Assembly (NCBI GenBank): GCA_900316995.1
Contig: ONEZ01000021.1
Coordinates: 1-63,840 of the forward strand
DNA: 63,840 bases
Source of the DNA: an uncultured Bacteroidales bacterium
Lineage (GTDB): Bacteria; Bacteroidota; Bacteroidia; Bacteroidales; Paludibacteraceae
Direction of reading: 5' to 3'
How positions within the stretch are numbered: position 1 is the first letter of the stretch; the number at the start of each line of letters is the position of its first letter. The notes under the pieces were generated by a model. The model was not told the DNA's origin, searched no databases, and saw only the letters and a list, made by a program, of their open reading frames with translations. Made by a program: the position numbers and the translations under genes. Shown here one piece after another: positions 8,890 through 18,489 of this stretch.

Positions 8890-9690
8890 TTACCAACAAA
8901 GCACATATAAATCTCCACGTGGATTTATACACATTACAGGGGTGGTTGCAGCACGTAATACGTGAAGTTCCTTAGGACCGAATATTATATCGTCAAGCCC
9001 ATAGTCCCTCGATGTTGAAATAACCACCATTCCGGCACCTGTCTCATCAGCCATGTAGGCTGCCTCTTTCTCCACCTTAAAGCTGTCTTTCTTTGCCTTC
9101 ACTACGGTGTATTTTAGAGAGAATTTATCATATAGGGTGGTGATTGCCTGTACGTTAGCCGGTGTCTTGCTACCATAGTCATTAGCCTCAAGCACCACTA
9201 TCTCTGAGCCAAGAAAACGTCCCATGTTTGATGTGTATGGGGCTTTCTCCTTCTCCTCTGTAAGGTAGCACACTGGTACTATTATTTTTGAGAAATCTCT
9301 GACATCGGCGTCCATTTTTACTATTACAAAAGGGATACGCAGCTCACGCAGCCCCTTGAAAACTGTCATTGGGTCTTGGAACTTGTCATGATGGCCTGTT
9401 TCAAAAAACATCATGGGGGTCTCAGTACGCTCGCTCATGCGGCATACATCATTGAGGTTCCCGAAGGCTATGTAATAGCAGAACTTAACATCTTGGTTTT
9501 CTGCCTCCCAAAGCCTCTCTTTCTCTGCAAATTCATCTGTAACGGTCTCAGTAAGAGCCAGTAGGCACAGTCCTTTGTCATAGCCACGTGCAAACTGCAC
9601 AGCAGCCGCCATAGCCTTTGACGGGAACTTAACACCGTCGGTCACCACCAAGAAGTAACGTGAGTATTCTATGTTATTAACATTCATCAT
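8890..9690 (-). CDS. Universal stress protein family, two-domain
   Basis: The product (about 266 residues) resembles the tandem universal-stress (UspA) proteins of Bacteroidetes, with two nucleotide-binding alpha/beta halves (~10-135 and ~140-266) and a C-terminal PVMCINPRGDLYVLC tail. The second half retains GMVVISTSRDYGL and GPKELHVLRAATTPVM, the usual place of the Gx9G(S/T) phosphate loop, though the canonical loop is degraded. The cytoplasmic stress function is unknown. The frame is open to 9702, but that ATG lies inside the predicted -7 box, so one of the ATGs at 9688-9690 or 9685-9687 is the likely start with a very short leader. It is divergent from hisS. Confidence 0.75.
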   Translation of the reverse strand: MMNVNNIEYSRYFLVVTDGVKFPSKAMAAAVQFARGYDKGLCLLALTETVTDEFAEKERLWEAENQDVKFCYYIAFGNLNDVCRMSERTETPMMFFETGHHDKFQDPMTVFKGLRELRIPFVIVKMDADVRDFSKIIVPVCYLTEEKEKAPYTSNMGRFLGSEIVVLEANDYGSKTPANVQAITTLYDKFSLKYTVVKAKKDSFKVEKEAAYMADETGAGMVVISTSRDYGLDDIIFGPKELHVLRAATTPVMCINPRGDLYVLCW

Positions 9691-9699
9691 AACAATCTG

Positions 9700-9727
9700 C
9701 AAATTTAATAAAATATTCGTAACTTCG
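9700..9727. promoter_or_regulatory. Divergent -7 boxes for stress protein and hisS
   Basis: TAAATTTG on the minus strand (9700-9707) precedes the stress-protein gene by about ten bases. TAACTTCG on the plus strand (9720-9727) is a one-mismatch -7 box for hisS, 26 bases before its ATG. The two promoters overlap back to back in a 63-base gap. Confidence 0.5.
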
Positions 9728-9753
9728 CACCCTGAATTTTTTTAGAAGCAATT

Positions 9754-11118
9754 ATGGCTACAAAACCTTCAATTCCAAAGGGAACTCGTGATTTTCTGCC
9801 TGAGGAGATGGCTCGCAGAAACTATATTTTTGACACTATAAAGAGTGTTTATACACTGTATGGCTTTCAGCAGATAGAGACTCCTGCCATGGAGAACCTC
9901 TCCACGCTTATGGGCAAGTATGGTGAAGAGGGAGATAAACTTCTTTTCAAGATACTTAACTCAGGTGATTTTATGAACGGTCTTGCTGATGATGAGCTGC
10001 TTGGCCGCAATAGTGTGAAACTCACATCTAAGCTCTCAGAAAAGGGTCTGCGATATGACCTTACGGTTCCATTCGCCCGTTTTGTGGTGCAGTACCGTGA
10101 CCAGATTAAGTTTCCGTTCCGTCGTTTCCAGATTCAGCCAGTGTGGCGTGCAGACCGCCCGCAGAAGGGTAGGTACCGTGAGTTTTACCAGTGCGATGCT
10201 GACATCGTGGGTTCAAACTCTCTGCTTAATGAGCTGGAGCTTATCCAGATTATAGATGAGGTGTTCCACCGTTTTGGTATGCGTGTGGCAATAAAACTCA
10301 ATAACCGTAAGATATTAGCTGGAATTGCTGAAATAATAGGAGCGCCGGATAAAATAGTGGATATTACTGTGGCTATTGACAAGCTTGACAAGATTGGTCT
10401 TGACAATGTTAATGCAGAACTACGTGAGAAAGGGCTTACAGAAGAGGCTATATCAAAACTTCAACCTGTACTTGCAATGGAGGGCTCTAACGCTGATAAA
10501 ATCAATGAGTTGGCTTCTATACTTTCTGCTTCTGAAACTGGCATGAAGGGTGTGGAGGAGATGCGTACGCTATTCTCTCTTATTGATACTGTGAACATAC
10601 GCTGTGCTGTGGAGGCTGACCTTACTCTTGCCCGTGGCCTAAACTATTACACTGGCACTATTATTGAGGTTAAAGCGCTTGATTACCAGATAGGTAGCAT
10701 TACAGGTGGTGGCCGATATGATAATCTTACAGGTGTGTTTGGCATGGATGGCGTTTCAGGTGTGGGCATATCCTTTGGCGCAGACCGCATTTATGACGTT
10801 TTGAACGGTCTGAACCTATATCCAGAGGCCACCACACGCAAGACTCAGGTCATATTCCTTAACATGGGCGATGCTGAAACCGCATTTGTTCTGCCATTGC
10901 TTAAACGGCTACGTGAGGCTGGTGTTCCAGCTGAGATTTACGCCGATGCCGCCAAGTTCAAAAAACAGATGAGTTATGCTAATGACCGTGCCATACCGTA
11001 TGTGGCTATTGTGGGGGAGAGCGAGCTCCAGAATGGTGTCATTGCCCTCAAGGACATGACTTCCGGTGAGCAGCAGAACCTTACGCCAGATGAACTTATT
11101 TCCAAGTTTGTAAAATAA
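9754..11118 (+). CDS. hisS: Histidyl-tRNA synthetase
   Basis: This class II aminoacyl-tRNA synthetase charges tRNA-His. The 454-residue protein has motif 1 around [15 protein letters not shown], motif 2 [27 protein letters not shown], the histidine-A boxes [12 protein letters not shown] and the motif 3 region GGRYDNL...[13 protein letters not shown], and a C-terminal anticodon-binding domain (~360-454). The start ([14 protein letters not shown]) gives the family N-terminus. An R2 palindrome follows 30 bases after the stop. Confidence 0.97.
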   Translation: MATKPSIPKGTRDFLPEEMARRNYIFDTIKSVYTLYGFQQIETPAMENLSTLMGKYGEEGDKLLFKILNSGDFMNGLADDELLGRNSVKLTSKLSEKGLRYDLTVPFARFVVQYRDQIKFPFRRFQIQPVWRADRPQKGRYREFYQCDADIVGSNSLLNELELIQIIDEVFHRFGMRVAIKLNNRKILAGIAEIIGAPDKIVDITVAIDKLDKIGLDNVNAELREKGLTEEAISKLQPVLAMEGSNADKINELASILSASETGMKGVEEMRTLFSLIDTVNIRCAVEADLTLARGLNYYTGTIIEVKALDYQIGSITGGGRYDNLTGVFGMDGVSGVGISFGADRIYDVLNGLNLYPEATTRKTQVIFLNMGDAETAFVLPLLKRLREAGVPAEIYADAAKFKKQMSYANDRAIPYVAIVGESELQNGVIALKDMTSGEQQNLTPDELISKFVK

Positions 11119-11147
11119 ATTTATATACATTACGTTATGGATATATA

Positions 11148-11242
11148 CGTCATGCTGAACGTAGTGAAGCATCTCATAAACATTATTAGATCCTTATTCG
11201 GGACGAGCCCTCATCAACTCGTCGTTTCACTCAGGATGACGT
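11148..11242. repeat. R2 palindromic element, copy 2
   Basis: This is the longest R2 copy (about 95 bases), from CGTCATGCTGAAC to CACTCAGGATGACG. It carries an extra insert (GGGACGAGCCCTCATC) that is shared with the copy at 56970-57058. It ends 17 bases before the CTG start proposed for the barrel gene. Confidence 0.85.
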
Positions 11243-11259
11243 AACTAATTAATTTTCAA

Positions 11260-11982
11260 CTGAAACGCTTCTTCCTCATATTAACCCTTGCTCTATGCGT
11301 CTCCGCCGCAGCTCACGCACAGTATGACCGCAATATAGTGCAGCGCCTTACCAAGGTTGACTACAACCGCTGGCACTTTGGCTTTATCCTTGGTCTTGGA
11401 TTTAATGACTATAGAACTGTTCCAAACAACTACGTGGATGAGGATGGTAACCGCTGGTATGCAGCATCGGGTGGGTTAAAACCCTCTTTTGTTGTGGGTA
11501 TGATTGTGGATTTGCGCCTTGTGGAGTATTTGAATCTAAGGTTTACGCCGTGTCTTGGGTTAGGGCAGAGACAGTTCCAGTATTCAGCGTTTAACGCTGC
11601 CGGTGAGGTGGTTGACCGCATTAACACGGCTGTTAGCTGCGTTACTATGGATACTCCTATCTTCTTGAAATACAGCGCAAAACGTTACGGCAACGTGCGC
11701 CCTTACATAATTGTGGGTGCTGGTCCGCTCTTCAATATGAATCTTGACCGTGACAAGCCCATTCTTCTAAAACCAGTGGATGTTGAGATTGCTTTTGGTA
11801 TTGGGTTTAATATCTACTTGGAGTACTTCAAATTATGCCCGGAGATAAAGTTTGGATTTGGACTGCTTGATGAGCTTAACCGTAATCACCCGGAAGCTGA
11901 AGGCACACGTGAATTTATCTGCACTCAGTCAACCAAGCGCCTCACCGCCAGAATGTTGACTATCACGTTCAATTTTGAGTAA
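11260..11982 (+). CDS. PorT-like outer membrane beta-barrel protein, CTG start
   Basis: The 240-residue product is a small outer-membrane barrel of the PorT/OMP_b-brl type. It has a signal peptide with h-region FFLILTLALCV and cleavage after AHA-Q, followed by alternating strands ending in the aromatic C-terminus (TITFNFE). No ATG, GTG or TTG is available before the signal peptide. The frame opens after TAA at 11242-11244 and the only sensible initiator is CTG at 11260-11262, read as Met-Lys-Arg. Starting at the GTG at 11338 would remove the signal peptide. The region just upstream is R2 plus an R1-like TTTTCAACT, so the original ATG may have been replaced. Confidence 0.75.
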   Translation: MKRFFLILTLALCVSAAAHAQYDRNIVQRLTKVDYNRWHFGFILGLGFNDYRTVPNNYVDEDGNRWYAASGGLKPSFVVGMIVDLRLVEYLNLRFTPCLGLGQRQFQYSAFNAAGEVVDRINTAVSCVTMDTPIFLKYSAKRYGNVRPYIIVGAGPLFNMNLDRDKPILLKPVDVEIAFGIGFNIYLEYFKLCPEIKFGFGLLDELNRNHPEAEGTREFICTQSTKRLTARMLTITFNFE

Positions 11983-11996
11983 TAGTTAAAAATTAT

Positions 11997-12066
11997 CGTC
12001 ACTCTGAGTGAAACGACGAGTCTCATGATCATTATGAGATCCTTCGGCGTTGCCTCAGGATGACGT
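11997..12066. repeat. R2 palindromic element, copy 3
   Basis: This copy (CGTCACTCTGAG to CCTCAGGATGACG) fills the gap between the convergent barrel gene and cca. Its right end abuts the cca stop codon at 12066-12068. Its self-complementary ends could serve as a bidirectional terminator for the two genes. Confidence 0.85.
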
Positions 12067-13469
12067 TAACTCTTCACTGTTAACTGCTTGTACGTCTCGT
12101 GCATCAGTGCCTTAGCCGCTTCGTACTCATTAGGGATTTTGCCGTCAAGAATGGCGTCTTTTATTACATTCTTAATATCACCAACAAGGCGGCACGGAGG
12201 CAGATTGAATGTGCTCATTATCTCCTCGCCTGAAATTGGCGGCTGGAAATTGCGTATGTGATCCTTCTCTTCAATCTCTTTCATCTTTTGCTTTACAAGC
12301 TCCAGATTTTCAAGGTGTTTCTTTACCTTTGCCTCATTACGCGATGTTATGTCAGAGTGGCATAGCGTCATTAGGTCATCAATGTCATCACCAGCTTCAA
12401 AGAGCAGGCGGCGCACTGCACTGTCTGTCACTACATCTTCTACAAGAGCAATAGGGCGCATGTGCAGTTCCACCATCTTCTGTATGTATTTCATGCGCTC
12501 GTTAAGTGGAAACTTTATACGCTTGAATATTCCTGGAATCATCTTCATTCCCACATAGTTGTGGTTCTTGAATGTCCAGCCCACACGCTCGTCAAAGTGT
12601 TTTGTTGGAATCTTGCCCACGTCGTGGAAAAGGGCGGCGTAGCGTAGGTCAAGCGAGCCTCCTGCGGCAGCCACATTGTCAACCACCTGTAGTGTGTGGT
12701 AGAATATGTCTTTGTGCCCTTTGCCGTTAATTACGCTCACGCCTTTCATGTTGCTTATCTCAGGAAGTATGAGGCGTAGCAGACCTGTGTCTTCAAGCAT
12801 AATGAACCCTTTTGATGGCTTAGGGCTCATCATAATCTTGTCAAGCTCTGTTACTATTCGCTCCTTTGACACTATGTTGAGCCTCTCTTTGTTGCGTGAC
12901 AGTGCATCGTATGTCTTTTGCTCCACATAGAAGTCAAGCTGTGTTGCGAATCGTATGCATCGCATCATTCGTAGAGGGTCGTCGCTAAATGTGACATCGG
13001 GATTTTGCGGTGTGCGGATAATTTTGTTTTTGAGGTCTGTCTGGCCATTAAACGGGTCAAGAAGAGTGCCGTATTTTGAACTGTTAAGGCATATTGCCAT
13101 GGCGTTAATGGTAAAGTCTCGGCGGTTCTGGTCATCTTCAAGTGTGCCGTCTTCTACAATGGGTTTACGGGATTCACGGTGATATGACTCTTTACGCGCC
13201 CCCACAAACTCCAGCTCTATGTCATTGTATTTTATTTGGGCGGTGCCAAAGTTTTTGAATACGCTCAGGTAGGCTCTTTTGCCAAGTGTATGCTGTATTT
13301 TCTCCGCCAATGCTATACCGCTTCCTACAGTAACTATATCTATGTCATTTGACGCTCTTCCTAACATAAGGTCTCTCACATAACCGCCAATAACGTAGCA
13401 CTCTGCGCCAAGTTCATCAGCGCAAGCGGATATTGTCTTGAATATAGGGTGCTCCCAGTTCTTAATCAT
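12066..13469 (-). CDS. cca: CCA tRNA nucleotidyltransferase with HD domain
   Basis: This polymerase-beta-superfamily enzyme adds or repairs the 3' CCA end of tRNAs. The N-terminal head has YVIGGYVRDLMLGRASNDID (G-G-x-VRD and the DxD metal site, ~25-45), a RRDFTINAMA motif (~125), and the neck region DPLRMMRCIRFATQ (~165). An HD phosphohydrolase domain follows (LFHDVGK, ~270). The open frame reaches 13523, but the -7 box at 13474-13481 places transcription at or next to the ATG at 13467-13469, implying a leaderless message and a 467-residue protein. Confidence 0.93.
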   Translation of the reverse strand: MIKNWEHPIFKTISACADELGAECYVIGGYVRDLMLGRASNDIDIVTVGSGIALAEKIQHTLGKRAYLSVFKNFGTAQIKYNDIELEFVGARKESYHRESRKPIVEDGTLEDDQNRRDFTINAMAICLNSSKYGTLLDPFNGQTDLKNKIIRTPQNPDVTFSDDPLRMMRCIRFATQLDFYVEQKTYDALSRNKERLNIVSKERIVTELDKIMMSPKPSKGFIMLEDTGLLRLILPEISNMKGVSVINGKGHKDIFYHTLQVVDNVAAAGGSLDLRYAALFHDVGKIPTKHFDERVGWTFKNHNYVGMKMIPGIFKRIKFPLNERMKYIQKMVELHMRPIALVEDVVTDSAVRRLLFEAGDDIDDLMTLCHSDITSRNEAKVKKHLENLELVKQKMKEIEEKDHIRNFQPPISGEEIMSTFNLPPCRLVGDIKNVIKDAILDGKIPNEYEAAKALMHETYKQLTVKS

Positions 13470-13473
13470 ACGG

Positions 13474-13531
13474 CAAAGATAGATATTTTTTTCTATTTTT
13501 TTGCTTTTACACTTGGTTTGCACTACCTTTG
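13474..13531. promoter_or_regulatory. Divergent promoters, cca and lipoprotein operon
   Basis: The minus-strand box TATCTTTG (13474-13481) ends five bases before the cca ATG. On the plus strand TTG (13501-13503), 20 bases, then TACCTTTG (13524-13531) form a good Bacteroidetes promoter for the gene starting at 13549. Confidence 0.65.
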
Positions 13532-13548
13532 TACCTTATTTATAGGAA

Positions 13549-14361
13549 ATGAAGAATTATTTTATCATATCGGCTCTTCTTATGCTTCTTTTAGCATCGT
13601 GTACAGATACTAAAGAGGAGGACAATGGTGCTGAGAATCTTTACATCGAGGCTGAGAAATGCTTTTCTGAAGGCAACTACAGCAGAAGTAAGGTGCTTAT
13701 TGACAGCATCAATACTTCTTATCGCCGTAACGTTGAGGTAAGAAAAAAGGCGTCATCTCTTATGACAGAGATTATTTCAGCAGAGCAGGAGCGTACCCGC
13801 CGCTATGCTGACAGTGTAAGGCCTATACGCCAGGCGGAGTTTGACGCTCTTATTAAAAATTTTGCATTGTCGCCTGATACTGCATATTTTGATTACAAAA
13901 AGTACATTCACAAGACCACTTTGTCAAAGGGACCTCGCATAACTATTATGGCAGAGGTTAAGGATGACGGTGAGCTCCAGCTCATTAGCGTTTATATGGG
14001 TAAAAAGCTTGACCACACTAAGGTGAGGGTGTCAACTAAGGATAATTTTTTTGTAGAGTCCGGTCATATTTCACTTGACAGTCCTTACAATAACCGCTTT
14101 GATGATTTTGGAACCCATTGGGAGTATCTTACCATTTCTAAAGAGAATTTAGGAGATATCCCCACTTTTATAGCAGACAATGAAAGCAAGCCTTTACGTG
14201 TTACACTTATTGCAGATTCTGTGGTGAACTCTAAGGGTGTGAAAAAGGCTGATACCTACAGTTATTCATTGGAACCTGCTGACCGCAAGGCCATTAAGCA
14301 GTCTGTTCAGCTCTCAACTCTTGCAAAGGATTTGAAAGAGCTTGATAAAATACTCAAATAA
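13549..14361 (+). CDS. Lipoprotein of unknown function
   Basis: The 270-residue protein starts with a lipoprotein signal (MLLLASC, acylated Cys ~18). An acidic helical stretch that looks like a TPR-type repeat follows (LYIEAEKCFSEGNYSRSKVLIDSI, residues ~30-55), then a charged helix, and a beta-rich C-terminal half. Helix-turn pairs of this sort often mediate protein contacts. I do not recognise a named family. It is the first gene of a plus-strand run with a thioredoxin-like protein and yidC, which suggests an envelope role. Confidence 0.7.
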   Translation: MKNYFIISALLMLLLASCTDTKEEDNGAENLYIEAEKCFSEGNYSRSKVLIDSINTSYRRNVEVRKKASSLMTEIISAEQERTRRYADSVRPIRQAEFDALIKNFALSPDTAYFDYKKYIHKTTLSKGPRITIMAEVKDDGELQLISVYMGKKLDHTKVRVSTKDNFFVESGHISLDSPYNNRFDDFGTHWEYLTISKENLGDIPTFIADNESKPLRVTLIADSVVNSKGVKKADTYSYSLEPADRKAIKQSVQLSTLAKDLKELDKILK

Positions 14362-14377
14362 TTTTTTTTGCGCGGAT

Positions 14378-14794
14378 ATGAGAAAGATATTTGTATTTAT
14401 AAGCCTTATGGCATTGGGGCTTAGTGCAGTAGCCCAGGAGTATATTAACACTAAGGATTTTGCTAATAAGGTATGGGACTATAGAAAAGACAGCAAGTCT
14501 ATTGTTCTAAAGTCAAAACTTCCTATTGTGCTTGATTTTTATGCAGACTGGTGCCGTCCTTGTAAAATGGTGGCTCCTGAGCTCACTCAGTTGCAGAAAG
14601 ACTACAAGGGGAAAATCCTGGTCTATAAGATAAACATTGATCAGGAGAAGGAACTTGCACAGGTGTTTGGCATACAGTCTATTCCAACCATATTCTTTAT
14701 TCGCCAGGATGGTAAATATACTGGTCTTATGGGGTATAGGACAAACTATGAGTTAAAACAGGTAGTAGATTCATTTTTCTTTAATATTAAATAA
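14378..14794 (+). CDS. Secreted thioredoxin-like protein
   Basis: The 138-residue protein has an N-terminal signal peptide (MRKIFVFISLMALGLSAVAQ) and a thioredoxin fold with the redox motif WCRPC (FYADWCRPCKM, ~62-72) and the cis-proline SIPTIFFI. It probably reduces or shuffles disulfides in the periplasm. I chose the ATG at 14378 since it starts the signal peptide; the frame is open from 14342. Its stop codon overlaps the yidC ATG by one base (TAATG), so translation is coupled. Confidence 0.87.
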   Translation: MRKIFVFISLMALGLSAVAQEYINTKDFANKVWDYRKDSKSIVLKSKLPIVLDFYADWCRPCKMVAPELTQLQKDYKGKILVYKINIDQEKELAQVFGIQSIPTIFFIRQDGKYTGLMGYRTNYELKQVVDSFFFNIK

Positions 14795-16689
14795 TGGATA
14801 AGAACACACTTATTGGATTTCTTCTGATTCTTGGTATTATGGTAGGTTTCTCCTATCTGAACCGTCCTTCAGAAGAGGAGTTAGAGAGACAGAGGGTAGT
14901 GCAGGATTCATTGCAACGTGTTGCCATGCAGGAGCAGGCGATGCGCGAGGCTGACTATATGGCTGCACAAGAATTAAAAGAGCAGACTAATGATAGCGTC
15001 AAGGCTTCACTTGCAGCAAGTCTTTATGGTGAGTTTGCTCAGTTCACTACTGGTGAGGAAAAGGAGTATGTTATTGAGAACGAACTTGTTAAAGTTAAAA
15101 TTTCAAATAAAGGCGGTCACGTTTCAAGTGTGGAGCTAAAGAATTACACCACAAATGACGGGCGCCCTTTAGTGCTTTTTGACAGTTCAGACGCTCAGCA
15201 GAATCTAACATTTGTTACTGCAAATAACAGAGTTGTGGATACCAAAGAGCTCTATTTCAAGGCCACTTGCAAGGGTGACAGCATCGTGGAGATGGCGTTG
15301 CCAATAGGGAATGGCGCTCTGAAATTCACTTACAAGCTCTCTGCCGGCTCATATTTGGTTGATTATGACATTCAGGCTGTAAATATGGCAGGCTACATAA
15401 GCCAGCGTGACAATGGCATGGATATGGAGTGGAACCTCAAACTCCGTCAGCAGGAGCGTGGACAGAAGTTTGAGAACCGCTACTCAGCTCTTTACTATAA
15501 ATTCAAAGGTGATGATGTTGAGAATCTGGAGGCTGAAAGCAATGACAGTGAGAAGATAAGCAACCGCTTGCAGTGGATTGGATTCAAGGACCAGTTCTTC
15601 TCATCGGTGATTATTGCCAAGGGTGATGATAACTTCACCGATGCCTCCCTCTCATCTACACTTACAAACGGTGAGCGTAGCGGCGGCTTTAACTATCTAA
15701 AGCAGTATGACAGTAAGATGGTGGTAAGTTTTGACCCTAAAGGAGAGCATACTACACATCTCCAGTACTTCTTTGGTCCGAACCAGTATAAGGTTCTGCG
15801 TGACCTTGACAGCAATCTTGACGGTGATGATGAACTTCATCTTGATAAGATGCTGCCTCTTGGATGGGGTATATTCGGCTGGGTGAACAAGTATCTTATA
15901 ATACCTATATTTAACTGGCTTGGTTCATACTTTGTAAGCTATGGTTTAATAATATTCCTGCTTACCATTATAATAAAGCTCATTCTGCTGCCGTTCACTT
16001 TCAAGTCTTATATGTCAACAGTAAAGATGAGGGTTCTGCGTCCGCAGATAGAGGAGATTAACGCCCGCATCCCTGAGGATAAGGCAATGGAGCGTCAGCA
16101 GGCTACAATGGCGCTTTACCGCAGCTCTGGTGTAAGCCCTATGGGTGGCTGCCTTCCAATGCTGCTTCAGATGCCTATTCTGTTTGCAATGTTCACATTC
16201 TTCCCGTCGTGTATAGAGCTGCGCCAGCAGGCGTTCCTCTGGGCTGATGACCTCTCTGCCTACGATAGCATCCTTAGCTGGGACACATACATACCTATCA
16301 TATCTTCAATATATGGCAATCATGTGTCACTATTCTGTTTGCTTATGTGCATAACAAACATCATATACACCTATATCAATATGAAGGATCAGCCGGGCAA
16401 TAACCAAATGCCTATGATGAAATATATGATGTACTTTATGCCTATTATGTTCCTATTCATATTCAATGACTATGCGGCAGGTCTTAGCTACTACTATCTG
16501 GTATCGCTACTTATAACTATTGGCCAGACATTCCTGTTCCGCCTGTTTGTTGATGACGAGAAACTATTGCAGAAGATAGAGGCTAACAAGAAGAAACCTC
16601 AAAAGAAATCAGGGTTTATGGCACGCCTTGAAAAGATGCAGCGTGAGCAGCTCGCTATGCAGCGTGAACAGGCAAAGAAAAGAAAATAA
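14794..16689 (+). CDS. yidC: Membrane protein insertase YidC
   Basis: YidC inserts and folds inner-membrane proteins, alone or with SecYEG. The 631-residue protein has an N-terminal anchor (LIGFLLILGIMVGFSYL), a large periplasmic beta-sandwich (~60-350), and the C-terminal Oxa1 core with the remaining transmembrane helices (from FVSYGLIIFLLTIIIKLIL). Other conserved parts are MGGCLPMLLQMPILFAMF and the basic tail KKPQKKSGFMARLEKMQ. The length fits the Bacteroidetes form. It overlaps the thioredoxin gene. Confidence 0.95.
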   Translation: MDKNTLIGFLLILGIMVGFSYLNRPSEEELERQRVVQDSLQRVAMQEQAMREADYMAAQELKEQTNDSVKASLAASLYGEFAQFTTGEEKEYVIENELVKVKISNKGGHVSSVELKNYTTNDGRPLVLFDSSDAQQNLTFVTANNRVVDTKELYFKATCKGDSIVEMALPIGNGALKFTYKLSAGSYLVDYDIQAVNMAGYISQRDNGMDMEWNLKLRQQERGQKFENRYSALYYKFKGDDVENLEAESNDSEKISNRLQWIGFKDQFFSSVIIAKGDDNFTDASLSSTLTNGERSGGFNYLKQYDSKMVVSFDPKGEHTTHLQYFFGPNQYKVLRDLDSNLDGDDELHLDKMLPLGWGIFGWVNKYLIIPIFNWLGSYFVSYGLIIFLLTIIIKLILLPFTFKSYMSTVKMRVLRPQIEEINARIPEDKAMERQQATMALYRSSGVSPMGGCLPMLLQMPILFAMFTFFPSCIELRQQAFLWADDLSAYDSILSWDTYIPIISSIYGNHVSLFCLLMCITNIIYTYINMKDQPGNNQMPMMKYMMYFMPIMFLFIFNDYAAGLSYYYLVSLLITIGQTFLFRLFVDDEKLLQKIEANKKKPQKKSGFMARLEKMQREQLAMQREQAKKRK

Positions 16690-16759
16690 CTGACATTTTT
16701 TGCAAATTATGAAGTTTGGCAAGCTTTTTGCATGGAAAGGTGTAAAAAATAAAAAAGTT

Positions 16760-17335
16760 ATGGAAAAAGAGGAAAATAAGTTAAATGAAGAAGAGTTGAA
16801 AGACACTCAGGAAACTATAGAGGAGAATGCTCCTGAAGTTGAAGAAAACACTAATGAGGCGCAGAGCGATGAAGAGCAGGAGAGTGTTGAAAAAGAGCTT
16901 GAGGCTGTTAAGAAGCAGCTTAATGAAACTAAAGATTCATATCTGCGTCTTATGGCGGATTTTGACAATTACAAGAAGCATACGCTTAAAGATAAGTCAG
17001 ACCTGATTAAATACGGGGGAGAGGGCATAATTAGGAACATGCTCCCAATTATTGATGATTTTGAGCGTGCTATGGCTCACATGCCAGAAGAGGACTCACC
17101 TATAAAAGAAGGTGTTGAACTTATTTACAAAAAGTTCATTGATTTCCTTACCAAGAACAATGTTAAGGAGATACCAACCAAGGATGTGGAATTTAGTACT
17201 GATTTTCATGAGGCTACCGCTGTTTTCCCTGCCGCCGATGAAAACCAGAAGAATAAAATTATTGATTGCATTCAAAAGGGCTACACATACAATGACAAAG
17301 TAATACGCTGTTCAAAAGTTGTAGTGGCTCAATAA
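16760..17335 (+). CDS. grpE: Nucleotide exchange factor GrpE
   Basis: GrpE releases ADP from DnaK. The 191-residue protein has an acidic disordered N-terminus (~1-55), a long coiled coil (VEKELEAVKKQLNETKDSYLRLMADFDNYKKH) and the C-terminal four-helix/beta-wing domain with VEFSTDFHEATAVFP. The frame is open from 16700, but MEKEENK at 16760 is the family-like start. dnaJ follows 17 bases later. dnaK is not in the window. Confidence 0.93.
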   Translation: MEKEENKLNEEELKDTQETIEENAPEVEENTNEAQSDEEQESVEKELEAVKKQLNETKDSYLRLMADFDNYKKHTLKDKSDLIKYGGEGIIRNMLPIIDDFERAMAHMPEEDSPIKEGVELIYKKFIDFLTKNNVKEIPTKDVEFSTDFHEATAVFPAADENQKNKIIDCIQKGYTYNDKVIRCSKVVVAQ

Positions 17336-17352
17336 CAAATTGAGAGTTGAGA

Positions 17353-18486
17353 ATGGAAAAGAGAGATTATTATGAAGTGCTTGGCGTTAGTAAAAACGCT
17401 ACGGCAGAAGAAATAAAGAAAGCCTACAAGAAGAAGGCATTGGAGAATCACCCAGACAGGAATCCGGGTGACAAGGCTGCTGAAGAGAGGTTTAAGGAGG
17501 CTGCTGAAGCATATTCCGTACTATCTGACCCGCAGAAGCGTCAGCGTTATGACCAGTTTGGCCATGCAGGCGTGAACGGAGCAGGTGCCGGCGGATTTGG
17601 CGCAGGCGGCTTTACTATGGATGATATTTTCTCTCAGTTTGGAGATTTGTTTGGCGGTCACTTCAGCTCATTTTTTGGAGGCGGTGATTTTGGCGGTGGT
17701 AGCGGAACACGCCAGCGCAGAGGCACAGATCAGCGTATCCACGTTAATATGACGCTTCAGGAGATAGCCAAAGGATGTGAAAAGAAGATTAAAATTAAGC
17801 ACTATGTGGCTTGTCCTGACTGTGGCGGCAAGGGTGCCAAGAGTGACTCTGACATAAAGACATGTGACCACTGTCATGGAACTGGAAAGGTTGTTAAAAC
17901 AGTTAACTCCATATTTGGAGCCATGCAGACTCAGACTCCGTGTCCTAAGTGCGGTGGTACAGGTAAGATGATAATGAACAAATGCCCTAAATGCAATGGA
18001 GAGGGCGTTGTAGTGGCTGAAGAGATTATTACCATAAACATACCGGCAGGCGTACAAGACGGAATGTCAGTCCCTGTACGCGGCAAGGGTAATGCGGCTC
18101 CACACGGAGGAGTTCCGGGTGATTTGTTTGTGGTTATCAGAGAGGTTTCAGATGAGAGGTTCATACGTGATGAGGATGACCTTATCTATAATCTGATGCT
18201 ACCTCTTACCACAGCTGTTTTGGGCGGCGATGTAGAGATTCCAACCGTTGACGGCAAGGTTAAGATAAAGATTGAACCAGGCACACAGACAGGTAAAGTG
18301 CTACGTCTGAGGGGTAAAGGCTTGCCAAACGTGAACCGTTACGGTACAGGAGACTTGCTTGTTAATATAGCGGTTTATGTACCAGAGAAACTTACCCGTG
18401 AAGAGCGTGAGTTCTTTGAGAAGGTAAAGGATTCTGATTCATTTAAGCCTACACAGAGAGCGCATAATAACTATTTTAGAAATTAA
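17353..18486 (+). CDS. dnaJ: Chaperone DnaJ (type I Hsp40)
   Basis: DnaJ delivers clients to DnaK and stimulates its ATPase. The 377-residue protein has a J-domain with the HPD triad ([14 protein letters not shown], ~25-40), a Gly/Phe-rich linker (~75-115), and four zinc-binding CxxCxGxG repeats ([32 protein letters not shown]; ~145-215). A C-terminal client-binding domain completes it. The ATG at 17353 follows a short R1-like TTGAGAGTTGAG. An upstream in-frame TTG at 17347 is not needed. Confidence 0.97.
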   Translation: MEKRDYYEVLGVSKNATAEEIKKAYKKKALENHPDRNPGDKAAEERFKEAAEAYSVLSDPQKRQRYDQFGHAGVNGAGAGGFGAGGFTMDDIFSQFGDLFGGHFSSFFGGGDFGGGSGTRQRRGTDQRIHVNMTLQEIAKGCEKKIKIKHYVACPDCGGKGAKSDSDIKTCDHCHGTGKVVKTVNSIFGAMQTQTPCPKCGGTGKMIMNKCPKCNGEGVVVAEEIITINIPAGVQDGMSVPVRGKGNAAPHGGVPGDLFVVIREVSDERFIRDEDDLIYNLMLPLTTAVLGGDVEIPTVDGKVKIKIEPGTQTGKVLRLRGKGLPNVNRYGTGDLLVNIAVYVPEKLTREEREFFEKVKDSDSFKPTQRAHNNYFRN

Positions 18487-18489
18487 GAC

